This document shows, piece after piece, positions 30,979 to 44,000 of a DNA stretch of 64,000 nucleotides (its first letter is position 1; each line of letters starts with the position of its first letter). Under the pieces are notes generated by a model that was given only the letters and a program-made list of their open reading frames with translations, was not told the origin of the DNA and searched no databases. Source of the stretch: Sthenelais limicola (Eukaryota; Annelida; Polychaeta; Phyllodocida; Sigalionidae); the NCBI GenBank assembly GCA_942159475.1, contig OW804096.1:16826906-16890905 (forward strand), written 5' to 3'. A program made the translations under genes and the position numbers.

Positions 30979-33900
30979 GATAGTTCATTAAGATTTTTCA
31001 CAGTAATTACTGTACTGTACTGTACTATGCTGTGTGCGTGAAAAGAGGATTTAGTGTCGGCGGAATTGAAGTAAGAGAAGACAAGACAATCGTTACATTA
31101 TATAGTTTACTCATTTTTTGTATTCATTTTATATCCAGTCACATTGTAAACAACTTTATATAATGATTTCATTTAAATTTAACAATCTGTATCAGCCATG
31201 GTCAATCCCTCTGCTGGGCAGATCATCCAGGGAGTCCATTAAATAAAAATAGTAACAATACGCACACAACAAAGCTCTAACAACTAAAAAAATATAAACA
31301 GTATTCATAGAGTAGTATTCATAGAACTGTAGTGATCTTGTCAGTTTGTATCCCTTAACCGTGTATCGATGTTTAAAACAAATGGAACAAAGGCGTCTTT
31401 ACCTGTTCGCAAAGGGTTTTATTCCATAAGAATTTGCTAGCATCAGCTTCACACAATCCTACCTAGTCCGAGGATCTCGGGCACCCTAGCCAGCTAGGGT
31501 TCCCTCAACCACAGGTATCTAGGTCAACATGCAAGTTTCGGTAAACATAACACAAGTCAATGTAAGAGTAACACAGTGATTACTATAAGAATAAGTACAT
31601 TGATCACAATAAGCAGAATAAGGTAAACCCAGGTTGCCGTTACTCTAGCAACAACAGCTAGACTTGTTGTTAAACATAAAATGCACAGGTAAAAGGTATA
31701 ATATAGACTAAAAAGTCACTGTGGACCAGATTGATTGATTGATTGTATTCTTTATTTTGTTGTCCATTTACTCAGGGCTAATAATCAATTTCATATGATT
31801 TAAGGGATATGAATTATGAAAGATGTTTTGTGTTTAGTTTTGTGGGACACCAACACATTTTTTTACCTGGCATTTTAAAAATTCCTATACAATCCTATTG
31901 TGTTATTTATTTATTTATTATTTGACCAAATATACATGCGTAACAAAGTGGACCCCAAAGTGTCAACATTGATATGAAAGCAAATTCCAGTGAGCATGCG
32001 TAAATAAGGTATGAAATAGTTAGATCAATTATGAAATTAAGAAATGGCTTTGATCTGACAACATGACAATGTGTTTCCATATAAGTCATTACACCATTTT
32101 GTCCACCAAAGATGAACACAATATGTTACAAACAAAACACCTTGAATAACTATTAATTATTTGCAATAAACATCTGAAATATTGATAATATACCTCGGTC
32201 ACATAAGATATAAGCACTATTCTCTATGTTAAGCAATAAGATAATTAGACTTTGTGCTATGATGTCACAATACTTTGGTGGAATTTACTCAAGAATATTA
32301 ATTTTCTCAATAACTCTTCCAATTCAACCTAATATTTTTATCAAATTCTATCTCTTCAAATAATAACTCAATAAAAGTAAAATGTTATTTAATTGAATGA
32401 CTTCAGATAAACCTGTGATTACAAAATAAAATCAGTCAGCCAGATGCAGTTAACACAGTTTATCACTATTATTACTGTTATACAGTGACATACACTTTTG
32501 ATAGCTAAAATACAAACACATCAAGTCATCTTTCCAACTTATTCAATCATTTAAAGACTATTCTTGACATAGTTCTCTTCACCATACCCTACTTAATAGA
32601 TCATTACAAATTCATCATACTAACACATAGACCTTCATACCTTGTTTATTCTCAGAGATTAGTGGATCATATTTGGGTATTAACATGAACATGCCTTGAT
32701 ATTGATATATCATGAAGTAATATGAAAGAGAACAAAGCTAATATCAAAATCGCATGGATTTAGATGTTTTAGAACAATAATTAGTGGGTATGGTTGGTGG
32801 CACTGTGTCCATACGTCTGACAGATAAGCATTCCCAGGTTGTTATGAATTTTGGGATAATGTGATTGATAACATGGCTAAAATTCTAAAGCAAAAACATG
32901 TTTTGCCCTCTTCTGTAACCCTTTTGTGGGAATTGACCATATAATGACATCATCAAGAAGTAAAATTATTAGTGAATTACAATATCTTGCTATCATTGAG
33001 TCGGTGGCCCCTCAAAATGAATGCCCCATACTGCTGGTAGATGAAGAAATCATGGTGAAGCATGGCATCATTACCGGATTCCTTGTTGAGTCAATATAGA
33101 AGCAGATCCTGTAAATGAAAACAAATTTCTGATTTCATATTTTACAATTTTTCTCTCTCAAAATGTCATTCATACTGGATAGACTTATTTCCTTACCAAT
33201 GAAATGGTTTATTATTGAAGATGGGGATGATATTGTAGTGGTATGAAAGTACCTTAAGCCAAATGTCGGACTTGGGCTTCCTAGTAGGGCATTATTAATA
33301 TATATATGTAAACATCCCCTTTTAATAACTAATATTTCAATAAGCGATTTTCTTACTTTTTCTTGCAGAAATACCATTCTTAGAATTAAGTTAACATATC
33401 GTTAAAGAGTTGTAGCTGCAGCATCAATAATTCTAAAAAAAATTCTAAAAGAAGAGATGTAGCCAGAAGTTGCAGAAGGTAGTGAGGTATACTGTTCACC
33501 TTCAACAGCAGAATCCCAGAACAGTCACCGTTATGTACCCCTTAGTCTTTGAGCTTGGTAGGATCTGGAAAGAAAATAATTCAGTAGTATTTAAGAAGAG
33601 AACAATAAGCCTGTCTGTATGTGTGTGAGCTGGTTATGCATGCCCAACTAAATTAGGACATAATTGATCATGATTCTAACAGTATAGTGGATTCTGGTAC
33701 AATGTACTATTGGACCACGCAGCTCATAAAAACTGTAATTAACCGCTCTAAATGGCCCTTGTTTAGATCCTATGGAACATACATAGAGTGGGGTACAGGA
33801 GTCACCACTTCAAAGGGTGAGAGTAAACCGCCCCAGCTGTATGGGACACAAGCATAGGAACAGGCCTGAGGAATACCTGAGTAATTCTCCCAATCGGGGA

Positions 33901-35219
33901 GCATTTGGTTTTCCAGCCTAGGGTATCTACAACCCGTATTTAGGATAGTAATAGTCACACATGATTATAACCATTTTATTTGAATTACTTGGCCAAAATT
34001 AGGCTGTGGGAACCATACTTTCACAGTTCTTATGCCAAAATCTTCGCCACTATTGGGATAAAACTGCTATTTCAGGCTAGAAAATAAATAATAATTATGG
34101 GATTTGAATATAAAGTACAGGCGCATTTAGAAAATCTATTACTACTGTTGACAAAAATGGTTTCTACACATGCACATACGTTCATTATTATTAAAAAACG
34201 CAATATTCATGTAATCATATACTTGAACTAATCTAGAATTGGAAAATATTATTTTGGAATAAGTGTGTCGCCGTTACGACATATATTAGCTTCCAAGGAT
34301 TCAAATGTCCCTAAACTAATCATTAATATTATATTGCATTTGGATTTTGGAGGATTGAATATGCAAATGTGTTTATATCTTAAATGGACCTCTGTTTAAT
34401 TCTCTATAAACTTTTCCACCCATTCTATGTTGCTCATTGCGGTTTTCTGACGTCCACCTATTAAGAAAATGATTCTCAGTTAACTGATTATCAAAACATT
34501 TCATCTGGTATCATGTCCAATGTAATGCATGTACCAGCGAGACACAACATTGGGCTTGTGTGATTCCCAAAATACAGATTTTTGATTCGCAGAAGTTGCT
34601 TTTAGGTAAAGGGAAAAATATCTTACTGTAAACAAAATCACTCATATGTGTGCAATTGGGTCATACATGCAAATTAAAGTCATATCAACGATATACAAAA
34701 TATCAAGCGTAAAAATGAAAGGTGAAACATATCGGCCAAATTGTAGGAACTTAGCAAAAGTGAATGAGTGTATGAGCTTGTAAACCTGGCTTTTCTTGAG
34801 CCACACAGTTCGCTTTATGGACCACTAGAAGACTCTAAACAAAATTGTGGCATTTCTCAGGACAACCTTAATTTTGTCAGTAACTTGCCCTGTGTGGCAA
34901 CCTATTTTACCCTTATTTCAACCACTGGTTAGGAAAGGTCTATTTGACTTTTGCCTACCTTGAGTGTATACCTTAATTATTGAAGCATATCATTTCTAAC
35001 AATTGGGGATTTCAATATCTATAAAAGTATTTATCATTTTTTTTCAGAAGATTTAGAAATAAATTTACTCAGCGTAGAAATTATGTACAATTTATTTTCT
35101 TAGCATGTGTGAACGGAGTGATGGAGAAATATAGAAAACATCAAAAAATATGCCACAAAACACATAGTAGTTGTACATTTGTTGTTTGAAATGACAATGA
35201 ATGAGACAATTAAATTAAG
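30979..35219. other. 4.2-kb stretch without a supported gene
   Basis: Mostly AT-rich single-copy-looking DNA. On the minus strand a strong acceptor ('attattttctttccag', edge about 33572) precedes a short frame ending PTKLKD-stop, and another acceptor-like site precedes 33118. Either could be a terminal exon of the OTU-like gene or another gene, but neither continues a recognisable domain. Confidence 0.4.
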
Positions 35220-36625
35220 TACCCTCTGTACCCTTGTACCCTCTGTACCCTTAGGCCACCAGACCATGGTGGCCCTAGGCCCCACTCAGTACTTAGACAT
35301 ATATACAACATTTGGGGTCCTTAGGCCACCAGACCATGGTTGCCCTAGGCCCCACTCTGTACTTAGACATAATATATACAATGTGTGGTGTCCTTAGGCC
35401 ACCACACCATGGTGGCCCTAGGCCCCACTCTCTACTTAGACATATATCCAACATAATGGTGTCCTTAGGCCACCACACCATGGTGGCCACAGGCCCCTCT
35501 CTGTACATAGACATATATACAACATGTGGTGTCCTTAGGCCACCACAACATGGTGGCCCTAGGCCCCACTCTGTACTTAAACATACAACATTTGGTGTCC
35601 TTAGGCCACCACATCATGGTGGCCCCAGGCCCCACTCTATACTTAGACATGTATTAAACATATGGTGTCCTAAGGCCACCATGCCATGGTGGCCCTAGGC
35701 CCCACTCTGTACTTAGACATGTATCCAACATTTGGTGTCCTAAGGCCACCACACCATGGTGGCCCTAGGCCCCACTCTGTACTTAAACATACAACATTTG
35801 GTGTCCTTAGGCCACCACATCATGGTGGCCCCAGGCCCCACTCTGTACTTAGACATGTATTCAACATTTGGTGTCCTAAGGCCACCACGGTGTGGTGGCC
35901 CTAGGCCCCACTCTGTACTTAGACATAATATATACAATGTGTGATGTCCTTAGGCCACCACACCATGGTGGCCCTAGGCCCCACTCTCTACTTAGACATA
36001 TATCCAACATAATGGTGTCCTTAGGCCACCACACCATGGTGGCCACAGGCCCCACTCTGTACATAGACATATATACAATATGTGGTGTCCTTAGGCCACC
36101 ACAACATGGTGGCCCTAGGCCCCACTCTGTACTTAAACATACAACATTTGGTGTCCTTAGGCCACCACATCATGGTGGCCCCAGGCCCCACTCTATACTT
36201 AGACATGTATTAAACATATGGTGTCCTAAGGCCACCATGCCATGGTGGCCCTAGGCCCCACTCTGTACTTAGACATGTATCCAACATTTGGTGTCCTAAG
36301 GCCACCACCTAGGCCCCACTCTCTACTTAGACATATATCCAACATAATGGTGTCCTTAGGCCAACACACCATGGTGGCCACAGGCCCCACTCTGTACTTA
36401 GACATATATACAACATGTGGTGTCCTTAGGCCACCACAAGATGGTGGCCCTAGGCCCCACTCTGTACTTAGACATATATACAATGTGTGGTGTCCTTAGG
36501 CCACCACACCATGGTGGCCCTAGGCCCTACTCTGTACTTAGACATGTATCCAACATGTGGTGTCCTTAGGCCACCACACCATGGTGGCCCTAGGCCCCAC
36601 TCTGTACTTAGACATATATATACAA
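35220..36625 (+). repeat. Satellite array, forward arm
   Basis: About 20 units of 66-77 bp, each 'ttaggccaccacaccatggt' then 'ggccctaggccccactctgt', 'acttagacatatat' and a variable joint. Higher-order variants (short 'cttaaacatacaac' units) recur in the same order at about 35570 and 36130. Confidence 0.95.
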
Positions 36626-36882
36626 TGTGTGGTGGCCTAAGGACACCAAATGTTGTATATATGTCTAAGTACTGAGTGGGGCCTGGGGCCACCATCTTGT
36701 GGTGGCCTAAGGACACCAAATGTTGTATATGTCTAAGTACAGAGTGGGGCCTGGGGCCACCCATCATGGTGGCCTAAGGACACCAAATGTTGGATATATG
36801 TTTAAGTACAGAGTGGGGCCTGGGGCCACCATGGCGTGGTGGCCTAAGGACACCACATGTTGTATTATATATATGTCTAAGT

Positions 36883-37117
36883 GGGTCAAATTTTCAGAAA
36901 ATCTACAATTGGCAGCTGTATACATTCATTAAGTTCTGCTAAATTAGGCTGAAATTAAGTCAAAAGTAGGTAAATTTGAGTATATTTTGCGTTGCATTGA
37001 TTCCAGTAATCTGTTTGGTTATGATGAACTGAATTTTGAACTTTATTTTCGTCTGTAATTTAGATAATTTGAGAGGATTGGTGAAGGTCAATTGTACATT
37101 TTCTGACGATCGCACCC
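36883..37117 (+). mobile_element. Family-1 MITE inserted in the satellite
   Basis: GGGTCAAATTTTCAG to TTCTGACGATCGCACCC. AAGT is present at 36879-36882 and 37118-37121. Removing the insert and one AAGT restores the satellite string 'gtctaagtacagagtgg', which proves the element boundaries and the 4-bp duplication. Confidence 0.97.
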
Positions 37118-38499
37118 AAGTACAGAGTGGGGCCTAGGGCCACCATAGTGTGGTGGCCTAAGGACACCACATGTTGTATATATGTCTAAGTAGAGAGTGG
37201 GGCCTAGGGCCACCATGGTGTGGTGGCCTAAGGACACCACACATTGTATATATGTGTAAGTACTGAGTGGGGCCTGGGGCCACCATGGCGTGGTGGCCTA
37301 AGGACACCTTATGTTGTATATATGTCTAAGTACAGAGTGGGGCCACCATGGTGTGGTGGCCTAAGGACACCAAATGTTGGATATATGTTTAAGTATAGAG
37401 TGGGGCCTAGGGCCACCATGGTGTGGTGGCCTAAGGACACCATATGTTGGATATATGTCTAAGTACAGAGTGGGGGCTAGGGCCACCATGGTGTGGTGGC
37501 CTAAGGACACCATATGTTGGATATATGTTTAAGTACACAGTGGGGCCTAGGGCCACCATGGTGTGGTGGCCTAAGGACACCACATGTTGGATATATGTTT
37601 AAGTACACAGTGGGGCCTAGGGCCACCATGGTATGGTGGCCTAAGGACACCACACATTGTATATATTATGTCTAAGTACAGAGTGGGGCATATATAGGGC
37701 CACCATGGTGTGGTGGCCTAAGGACACCAAATGTTGTATATATGTCTAAGTACAGAGTGGGGCCTGAGGCCACCATGGTGTGGTGGCCTAAGGACACCAT
37801 ATGTTGGATATATGTCTAAGTACAGAGTGGGGGCTAGGGCCACCATGGTGTGGTGGCCTAAGGACACCACACATTGTATATATGTCTAAGTACAGAGTGG
37901 GGCCTAGGGCCACCATGGTGTGGTGGCCTAAGGACACCACACATTGTATATATGTCTAAGTACAGAGTGGGGCCTGGGGCCACCATGGTGTGGTGGCCTA
38001 AGGACACCAAATGTTGGATATATGTCTAAGTACAGAGTGGGGCCTAGGGCCACCATGGTGTGGTGGCCTAAGGACACCACATGTTGGATATATGTTTAAG
38101 TACACAGTGGGGCCTAGGGCCACCATGGTATGGTGGCCTAAGGACACCACACATTGTATATATTATGTCTAAGTACAGAGTGGGGCCTAGGGCCACCATG
38201 GTGTGGTGGCCTAAGGACACCACATGTTGGATATATGTTTAAGTACACAGTGGGGCCTAGGGCCACCATGGTATGGTGGCCTAAGGACACCACACATTGT
38301 ATATATTATGTCTAAGTACAGAGTGGGGCATATATAGGGCCACCATGGTGTGGTGGCCTAAGGACCCCAAATGTTGTATATATGTCTAAGTACAGAGTGG
38401 GGCCTGAGGCCACCATGGTGTGGTGGCCTTAGGACACCATTATGTTGGATATGTTAATATAGAGAGTGGGGCCTAGGGCCACCATGGTGTTGTGGCCTT

Positions 38500-38905
38500 A
38501 GGACACCAATTGTGGCTGGCATCACACTAAAGGTGTTAGGCCGCTTCATTGTCGCAAGGGGGACACACACACCATATACTCCACATACTAACAATCATTC
38601 AACTTACCTGCCCACTCTACCATATATAAACATACCTCGCCTGCTCCCTTACCTCACTCACCTCATAACTTTCAATGAAATCGCCCACCCACCCATCCAA
38701 TCATCATCTCTTCCTATCTCAATTATCATCTCGCCCAATAGGGGTTATATATATTTTAACACCAAATTTATTTATCATTTTATCTTCTTCATCATCATTT
38801 CAATTTTACAAATTCAAATAAAACTTTTACCAACTCATATTTTACAAAATAAAATATACCCAAAACAGCCAAGTTTTCACTCTTAGTCCTTCCGTATGCG
38901 ATAAT
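38500..38905. repeat. Non-satellite insert, copy 1
   Basis: A block starting 'gtggctggcatcacactaaa' and ending near 'tccgtatgcgataatgttgg' interrupts the satellite and contains a 124-codon ORF. It is copied at +746 bp. No transposon ends are obvious and the ORF has no recognisable domain. Confidence 0.85.
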
Positions 38906-39225
38906 GTTGGGTACATGTCTAAGTACAGAGTGGGGCCTAGGGCCACCGTGGCATGGTGGCCTTAGGACACCATTATATTGGATATATGTCTAAGTTCAAA
39001 GTGGGGCCTAGGGCCACCATGGCGTGGAGGCCTAAGGACACCACATGTTGGATACATGTCTAAGTACAGAGTGGGGCCTAGGGCCACCATGGTGTGGTGG
39101 CCTAAGGACACCATATGTTGGATATATGTCTTAGTACAGAGTGGGGCCTAGGGCCACCATGGCGTGGAGGCCTAAGGACACCACATGTTGGATACATGTC
39201 TAAGTACAGAGTGGGGCCTAGGGGC

Positions 39226-39985
39226 CACCATGGTGTTGTGGCCTTAGGACACCAATTGTGGCTGGCATCACACTAAAGGTGTTAGGCCGCTTCATTGTCG
39301 CAAGGGGGACACACACACCATATACTCCACATACTAACAATCATTCAACTTACCTGCCCACTCTACCATATATAAACATACCTCGCCTGCTCCCTTACCT
39401 CACTCACCTCATAACTTTCAATGAAATCGCCCACCCACCCATCCAATCATCATCTCTTCCTATCTCAATTATCATCTCGCCCAATAGGGGTTATATATAT
39501 TTTAACACCAAATTTATTTATCATTTTATCTTCTTCATCATCATTTCAATTTTACAAATTCAAATAAAACTTTTACCAACTCATATTTTACAAAATAAAA
39601 TATACCCAAAACAGCCAAGTTTTCACTCTTAGTCCTTCCGTATGCGATAATGTTGGGTACATGTCTAAGTACAGAGTGGGGCCTAGGGCCACCGTGGCAT
39701 GGTGGCCTTAGGACACCATTATATTGGATATATGTCTAAGTTCAAAGTGGGGCCTAGGGCCACCATGGCGTGGAGGCCTAAGGACACCACATGTTGGATA
39801 CATGTCTAAGTACAGAGTGGGGCCTAGGGCCACCATGGTGTGGTGGCCTAAGGACACCATATGTTGGATATATGTCTTAGTACAGAGTGGGGCCTAGGGC
39901 CACCATGGCGTGGAGGCCTAAGGACACCACATGTTGGATACATGTCTAAGTACAGAGTGGGGCCTAGGGGCCACCATGGTGTGGT
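39226..39985. repeat. 746-bp higher-order duplicate of 38480-39239
   Basis: The insert plus five or six flanking satellite units are repeated in direct orientation with period 746 bp and seemingly complete identity, including the ORF at 38512-38886 and 39258-39632. This is consistent with a very recent tandem duplication. Confidence 0.95.
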
Positions 39986-40234
39986 GGCCTAAGGACACCA
40001 TATGTTGGATATATGTCTTAGTACAGAGTGGGGCCTAGGGGCCACCATAGTGTGGTGGCCTAAGGATACCACAAGTTGGATATTTGTCTTTTACCAGCTA
40101 AAATAATAGAGAGCTGCATTCAAAGGCATGGAGGTCAGTACAAGTAGAATATATATCCAAATTAGGAGTGGAGCCTTTATCTATGTTGTAGTAGAATCAA
40201 GCATTTAATTAAAGTAAAGGCACTTGGAACTTAC

Positions 40235-40515
40235 ATTCAAGATGGTCTCGTGGCGCAGCTGGGTTACAATCTTTTGCCACAATTCAGCAGCTGTAAAACG
40301 TGGTAAGGAGAGCCATTTCAACTGGTCTGCAATTACATGAAATAAGAAGTTCCCATCTTCAGGTGTTTTGCTGCAGAATACAAGGCCATGTGTTAGGCAG
40401 TTTTGCTTCAGCCTGGATGTGATAAGGTCATTTGTTCTTTCCTCCTCCTGCCAAGAATCCATCCAGCGTCTGAGAGCTGCGTCCAGATCCCCAGGGTGAA
40501 CAGTGTGATGTGTTT
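40235..40515 (-). CDS. OTU-like domain exon, catalytic Cys replaced by Phe
   Basis: The minus-strand exon has acceptor 'catttcacag' and donor 'aatgtaagt' (phase 0). It continues the frame of the exon at 40956-41030 through a split Glu codon. It encodes HPGDLDAALRRWMDSW, ITSRLKQNCLTHGL, then PEDGNFLFHVIADQLKWLSL and TAAELWQKIVTQLRHETILN. The DGNxLFHxxxDQL box followed by an amphipathic helix ending VTQLR is the signature start of OTU-family cysteine proteases (deubiquitinases). The family's DGNC is here DGNF (TTC), so the nucleophile is absent and activity is not expected unless another Cys substitutes. The rest of the OTU fold must be in a later exon I could not identify. Confidence 0.65.
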
Positions 40516-40609
40516 CTGTGAAATGTATTAATTTCAAAAGTTAGCTTCAAAGTATCTGCACTAATTATTTCTAGATTGAGGCAGAGCTGAGGTTATCGGG
40601 GTTTCAATA

Positions 40610-40770
40610 ATTGTTTCAAGGAAGTGATTTTGAAGCTATTTCAATTATATTCCATTTGGGACATTGCACATGCTTCAACCCACTTACAGCAGCTGGGCTT
40701 TACTTGGATAATACAATGTCATCCGGGTGGAAAATAATAAAGGTAGGAGTGAAAAAATAAAAATGTGAAA
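40610..40770 (-). repeat. Dispersed repeat, inverted copy of 9425-9560
   Basis: 'gaagtgattttgaagctatt' and 'cttcaacccacttacagcag' match the complement of the 9.4-kb copy with scattered changes. It lies in the intron of the OTU-like gene. Confidence 0.7.
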
Positions 40771-40955
40771 AAGAATAAGAGAGGGAGAGGAAGGAGAGGA
40801 AGAGAGGAAGTGAATCAAAACTACATACTATCCATTATAGAGGTGGGGGTCTGGAATCTAGTAGCATATTAGTCATTGTTTTTGTTACCTGGCAGTGACA
40901 ATAATATGGAGTTCAAATAAGATTTGCATATATCATAGAAGGAAGGAATATTCAC

Positions 40956-41030
40956 CAATTGCCTCAGATGTAAAATCAGAAGGTAGCTCATCAGGAGGAT
41001 GGCGCAGGTAATTTGAAGGGTGTGACATAA
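40956..41030 (-). CDS. Start-codon exon of the OTU-like gene
   Basis: The 75-nt exon has acceptor 'ttttaatttcag' and donor 'gtgaat'. Two bases into it lies ATG (41026-41028), giving MSHPSNYLRHPPDELPSDFT and SEAI plus one base, which joins in phase to the OTU-like exon downstream. The short Pro-rich leader and phase match support the model. The sequence alone cannot prove translation starts here. Confidence 0.6.
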
Positions 41031-44000
41031 CTGAAATTAAAACAGTAATGAAAATCCTGTTCTAATTTGCATTTGTAGACAATTAAGTTACAAGCACTTG
41101 CACTGACAAAGAGTATGTGAGGGAGTGAGATTGGCTATTATATTGCCATTATCAACACATTTTATATGGTTATATCAAGGGCAGGAGAATTGAGCGGGTG
41201 GCAGTTTATGATCATATCGAGGAAATAGCGATAGAGAAGTAGGGAGAGAGAGAGACAGAAAAAAGAAAGAAAGACACTTTGTGGTCATACCCAGGACCAT
41301 GCACTGAGAAAGTATGCCCATTCAGAAGCATCTGTACAAATATAAAAGTAACTCACATAGGGAGTAACTTGTATTTATAAGATTTAATCGGTGGGGACAA
41401 ACAAGCATTTGTATATGGAACTCCATGTGCATAATCTTTTTCCACCATTGAATCATAAAGTAGACTTAATCACCTCTTAAATGATAGAACATTCGGTGAT
41501 ACAAATATATGGACCAAGATTGGGGAAGAACAAAATTGATATTATTTACATTTTATTATATTGTCCTCATAAAAAATTATTTTTTGTAGTGGCAATGTTA
41601 ACTGTGATGGAACGGTAACATTACGAAATGAGAATCATTCACTTAATATTTTTGGCATGGAGGATAATGCCCATTGACAAAGCTTCATATTGTTCAAAAA
41701 GAAAATTCCTTATCTTTGGTTCTTTGCCTCATTATTGCCGCATAAAGGTCATTGGAAAGGAAACACTAAGCATACCCCACATGCAACTTTTTTTCTTCAA
41801 GCTAAACTGAGAATCAAAAGTTGACATACATTTTGTTTTGCCTTTAGAGGTACCGGGGTATGTCAATGAAGTAAGTTAACAGCACAGGGGTTTTTCGCCC
41901 AGAGTCGATCATTATATTATTGTTAACTTATTTCTTGTTTAGCCGGTGTGCCATGTACAAAAATAAACTAATGACACAAGAAATGTTCAGATTGAAGTAT
42001 TAGTGCTGACTTTATAGCAGTTCCAACATTTAAAGTGGTGTTGAGGACCCTCAGCAAACATTTATGGGGTTGAGGACCAGCCCCCCCGCCGCCCCCACCA
42101 GTTATGTTAACAAGAGCTACGATAAATAATTTGGGCCTACTTGTTACAAAGAATATTTTACTTGTTGAAATGAAAGAATAAGAAAAGCTGGAAGGAAAGC
42201 TATTTTGACTGAGACAGACAATAAATTTACACTTTAAATAATAACCTTCGATGCCTTAGGCAGAGAGTACAGGGACACATCAATAGAGAAATTACAAATA
42301 GCTATTGAACTTTACATGGGAATGGATGAATTCCAGATGAAGAATACCAAAAAATGGAAAAGATAGAGTTCTGATTAATGACTGCAGGAAGCCTGACCTA
42401 TACACAATATTTTAAATTAAATTTGGGTCTTCTTATTCAGATCAGACTTATCATCAGCATATTATCAGTATGTATACTATAGTACTTATTATCAGTACAG
42501 TAGTCATGAACTCTCTTGAAACATTTTCAGCTTAATCATATAGAATCAGTATGGCAATATCTAATGGGTCGAACATTTTGGGCTACTTCAGCCCTTTCAA
42601 ATAGGTTTATTACCTTATTTTACTTTTAGAGGACACATATACACCGTCATACATTATTATGTTATCACTGTGTAAAGTATATGTACAGAAATTGCTGAGA
42701 GATGTACCCACTCCCACACTTCCGCACTCTCACTCCTGCCCCCCTCCTGCCCCCACTCTTGACAACAGACAGACAACTCTTGCCTTTGTATCTCCCTTCT
42801 CCACTCTGGCACGCCCTCAATGCCACAACCCTTCACTATCTTCCGCACCACTTACCCCCCCCCCCCCACCACCACTCTCTTTACCCCCCCCCCTCCACTC
42901 CCCCCACCCAACTCCCACATCCCCCTTCGCCACTTGCATCTCCTTCATGCCCTCAGAGGCTTAGCACTGTGATAAAGAAAAACAGGAGGGCTGCTTAACT
43001 CTGGATCTTCCATGCTGATGGCAAGGGTTAAATGATATATTATTAAATATGATTACCTAATAATGTCCGTGTAGAATTATTAATATGGCAGTGCCTATGT
43101 CGAGGCATTATTAATAAAGAAGGTGGTAAAGTCAAAGCACTCACAAAAGTCCAACGATTTTGTAGAAGTATGGAGAAGTGTATTTCTCAAAGTCAAATAA
43201 TAAAATATGAACAATGAGGGCTGATTCCTACAGTAGTCCTGGATATTCCCATGAAGAGTGGGGCCTAAGCCAATATAATAGAGATGTGTTCCTGTTGCTG
43301 CTTACAACAGAACTCCCCAAATTAATTGATTAATTGTGAATTATTATGACCACTCTCCTACCTTATTTATATGAGGTATTTTTGTATGTATCCAAGGAAC
43401 TACATGAAAAGCCCTGAATTTACATCTAGATCATGTTCTAAACATGATGGACAATCATGGCCACACAAGTCACACAAGCCCCACAAGGTGCGAAACCACA
43501 CAGGCCACACAAGGTGACAAACCACACAAGCCACACAAGCTTATATTCCCCTAATGCGCCCCTGGCTACATATAAAATTATACAAACAACAGCCATATTG
43601 GTTTTTCCTTTTTTACCCGATCCTAAGAATTCTATTAAATGAAGAGATGACAATTTATTATTTCAACAACTGGGTTAGGCTCATTCTTTAGCATCTTTAT
43701 GGATGAAATTACATATTGTAGTTCGTACCATTGGTAAAATAAACATATCATTAATTACCATTTTATCTCATAACCCATTAAAGTATTAAAATATAGAATA
43801 GAAATGATATTGGTCTATGCTATTTCTCAGACAACATAAATCGATATATTTATATCTATTTCCTATGCAAAAATGACTTTCCTCACATGTTGGGGTCTAG
43901 ATAACAATCTAAACAATTATCAAAATAGGCGAAATTGTGAAAAAAAATTATTTTATTCTAAATATGGGACTTGATTTACATGTTGTAACGTGACATAAAA

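Larger units (their letters stand above)
36626..40085 (-). repeat. Satellite array, inverted arm
   Basis: The same unit in opposite orientation ('gtggtggcctaaggacacca'). The switch at about 36625 makes a palindrome with more than 1 kb per arm. The arm contains a family-1 MITE (36883-37117) and two copies of an unrelated insert of about 400 bp. Short ORFs rich in 'RPPHHGGPRPHS'-like strings are translated satellite. Confidence 0.95.

Noticed and set aside
33010..33580. Possible terminal exons on the minus strand
   Set aside because: Acceptor-like sites exist and one frame ends PTKLKD-stop, but no domain or continuing exon ties them to a gene.
35312..37462. Many 60-130-residue ORFs on both strands
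   Set aside because: They are translated satellite units with the same short peptide in several frames and no independent coding signs.
38512..38886. 124-residue ORF, present twice
   Set aside because: Identical copies come from the recent 746-bp duplication. The composition follows the AT-rich DNA and no domain is visible.
42657..42998. Pro-rich ORFs of about 100 residues
   Set aside because: They follow C-rich low-complexity DNA and lack coding features.
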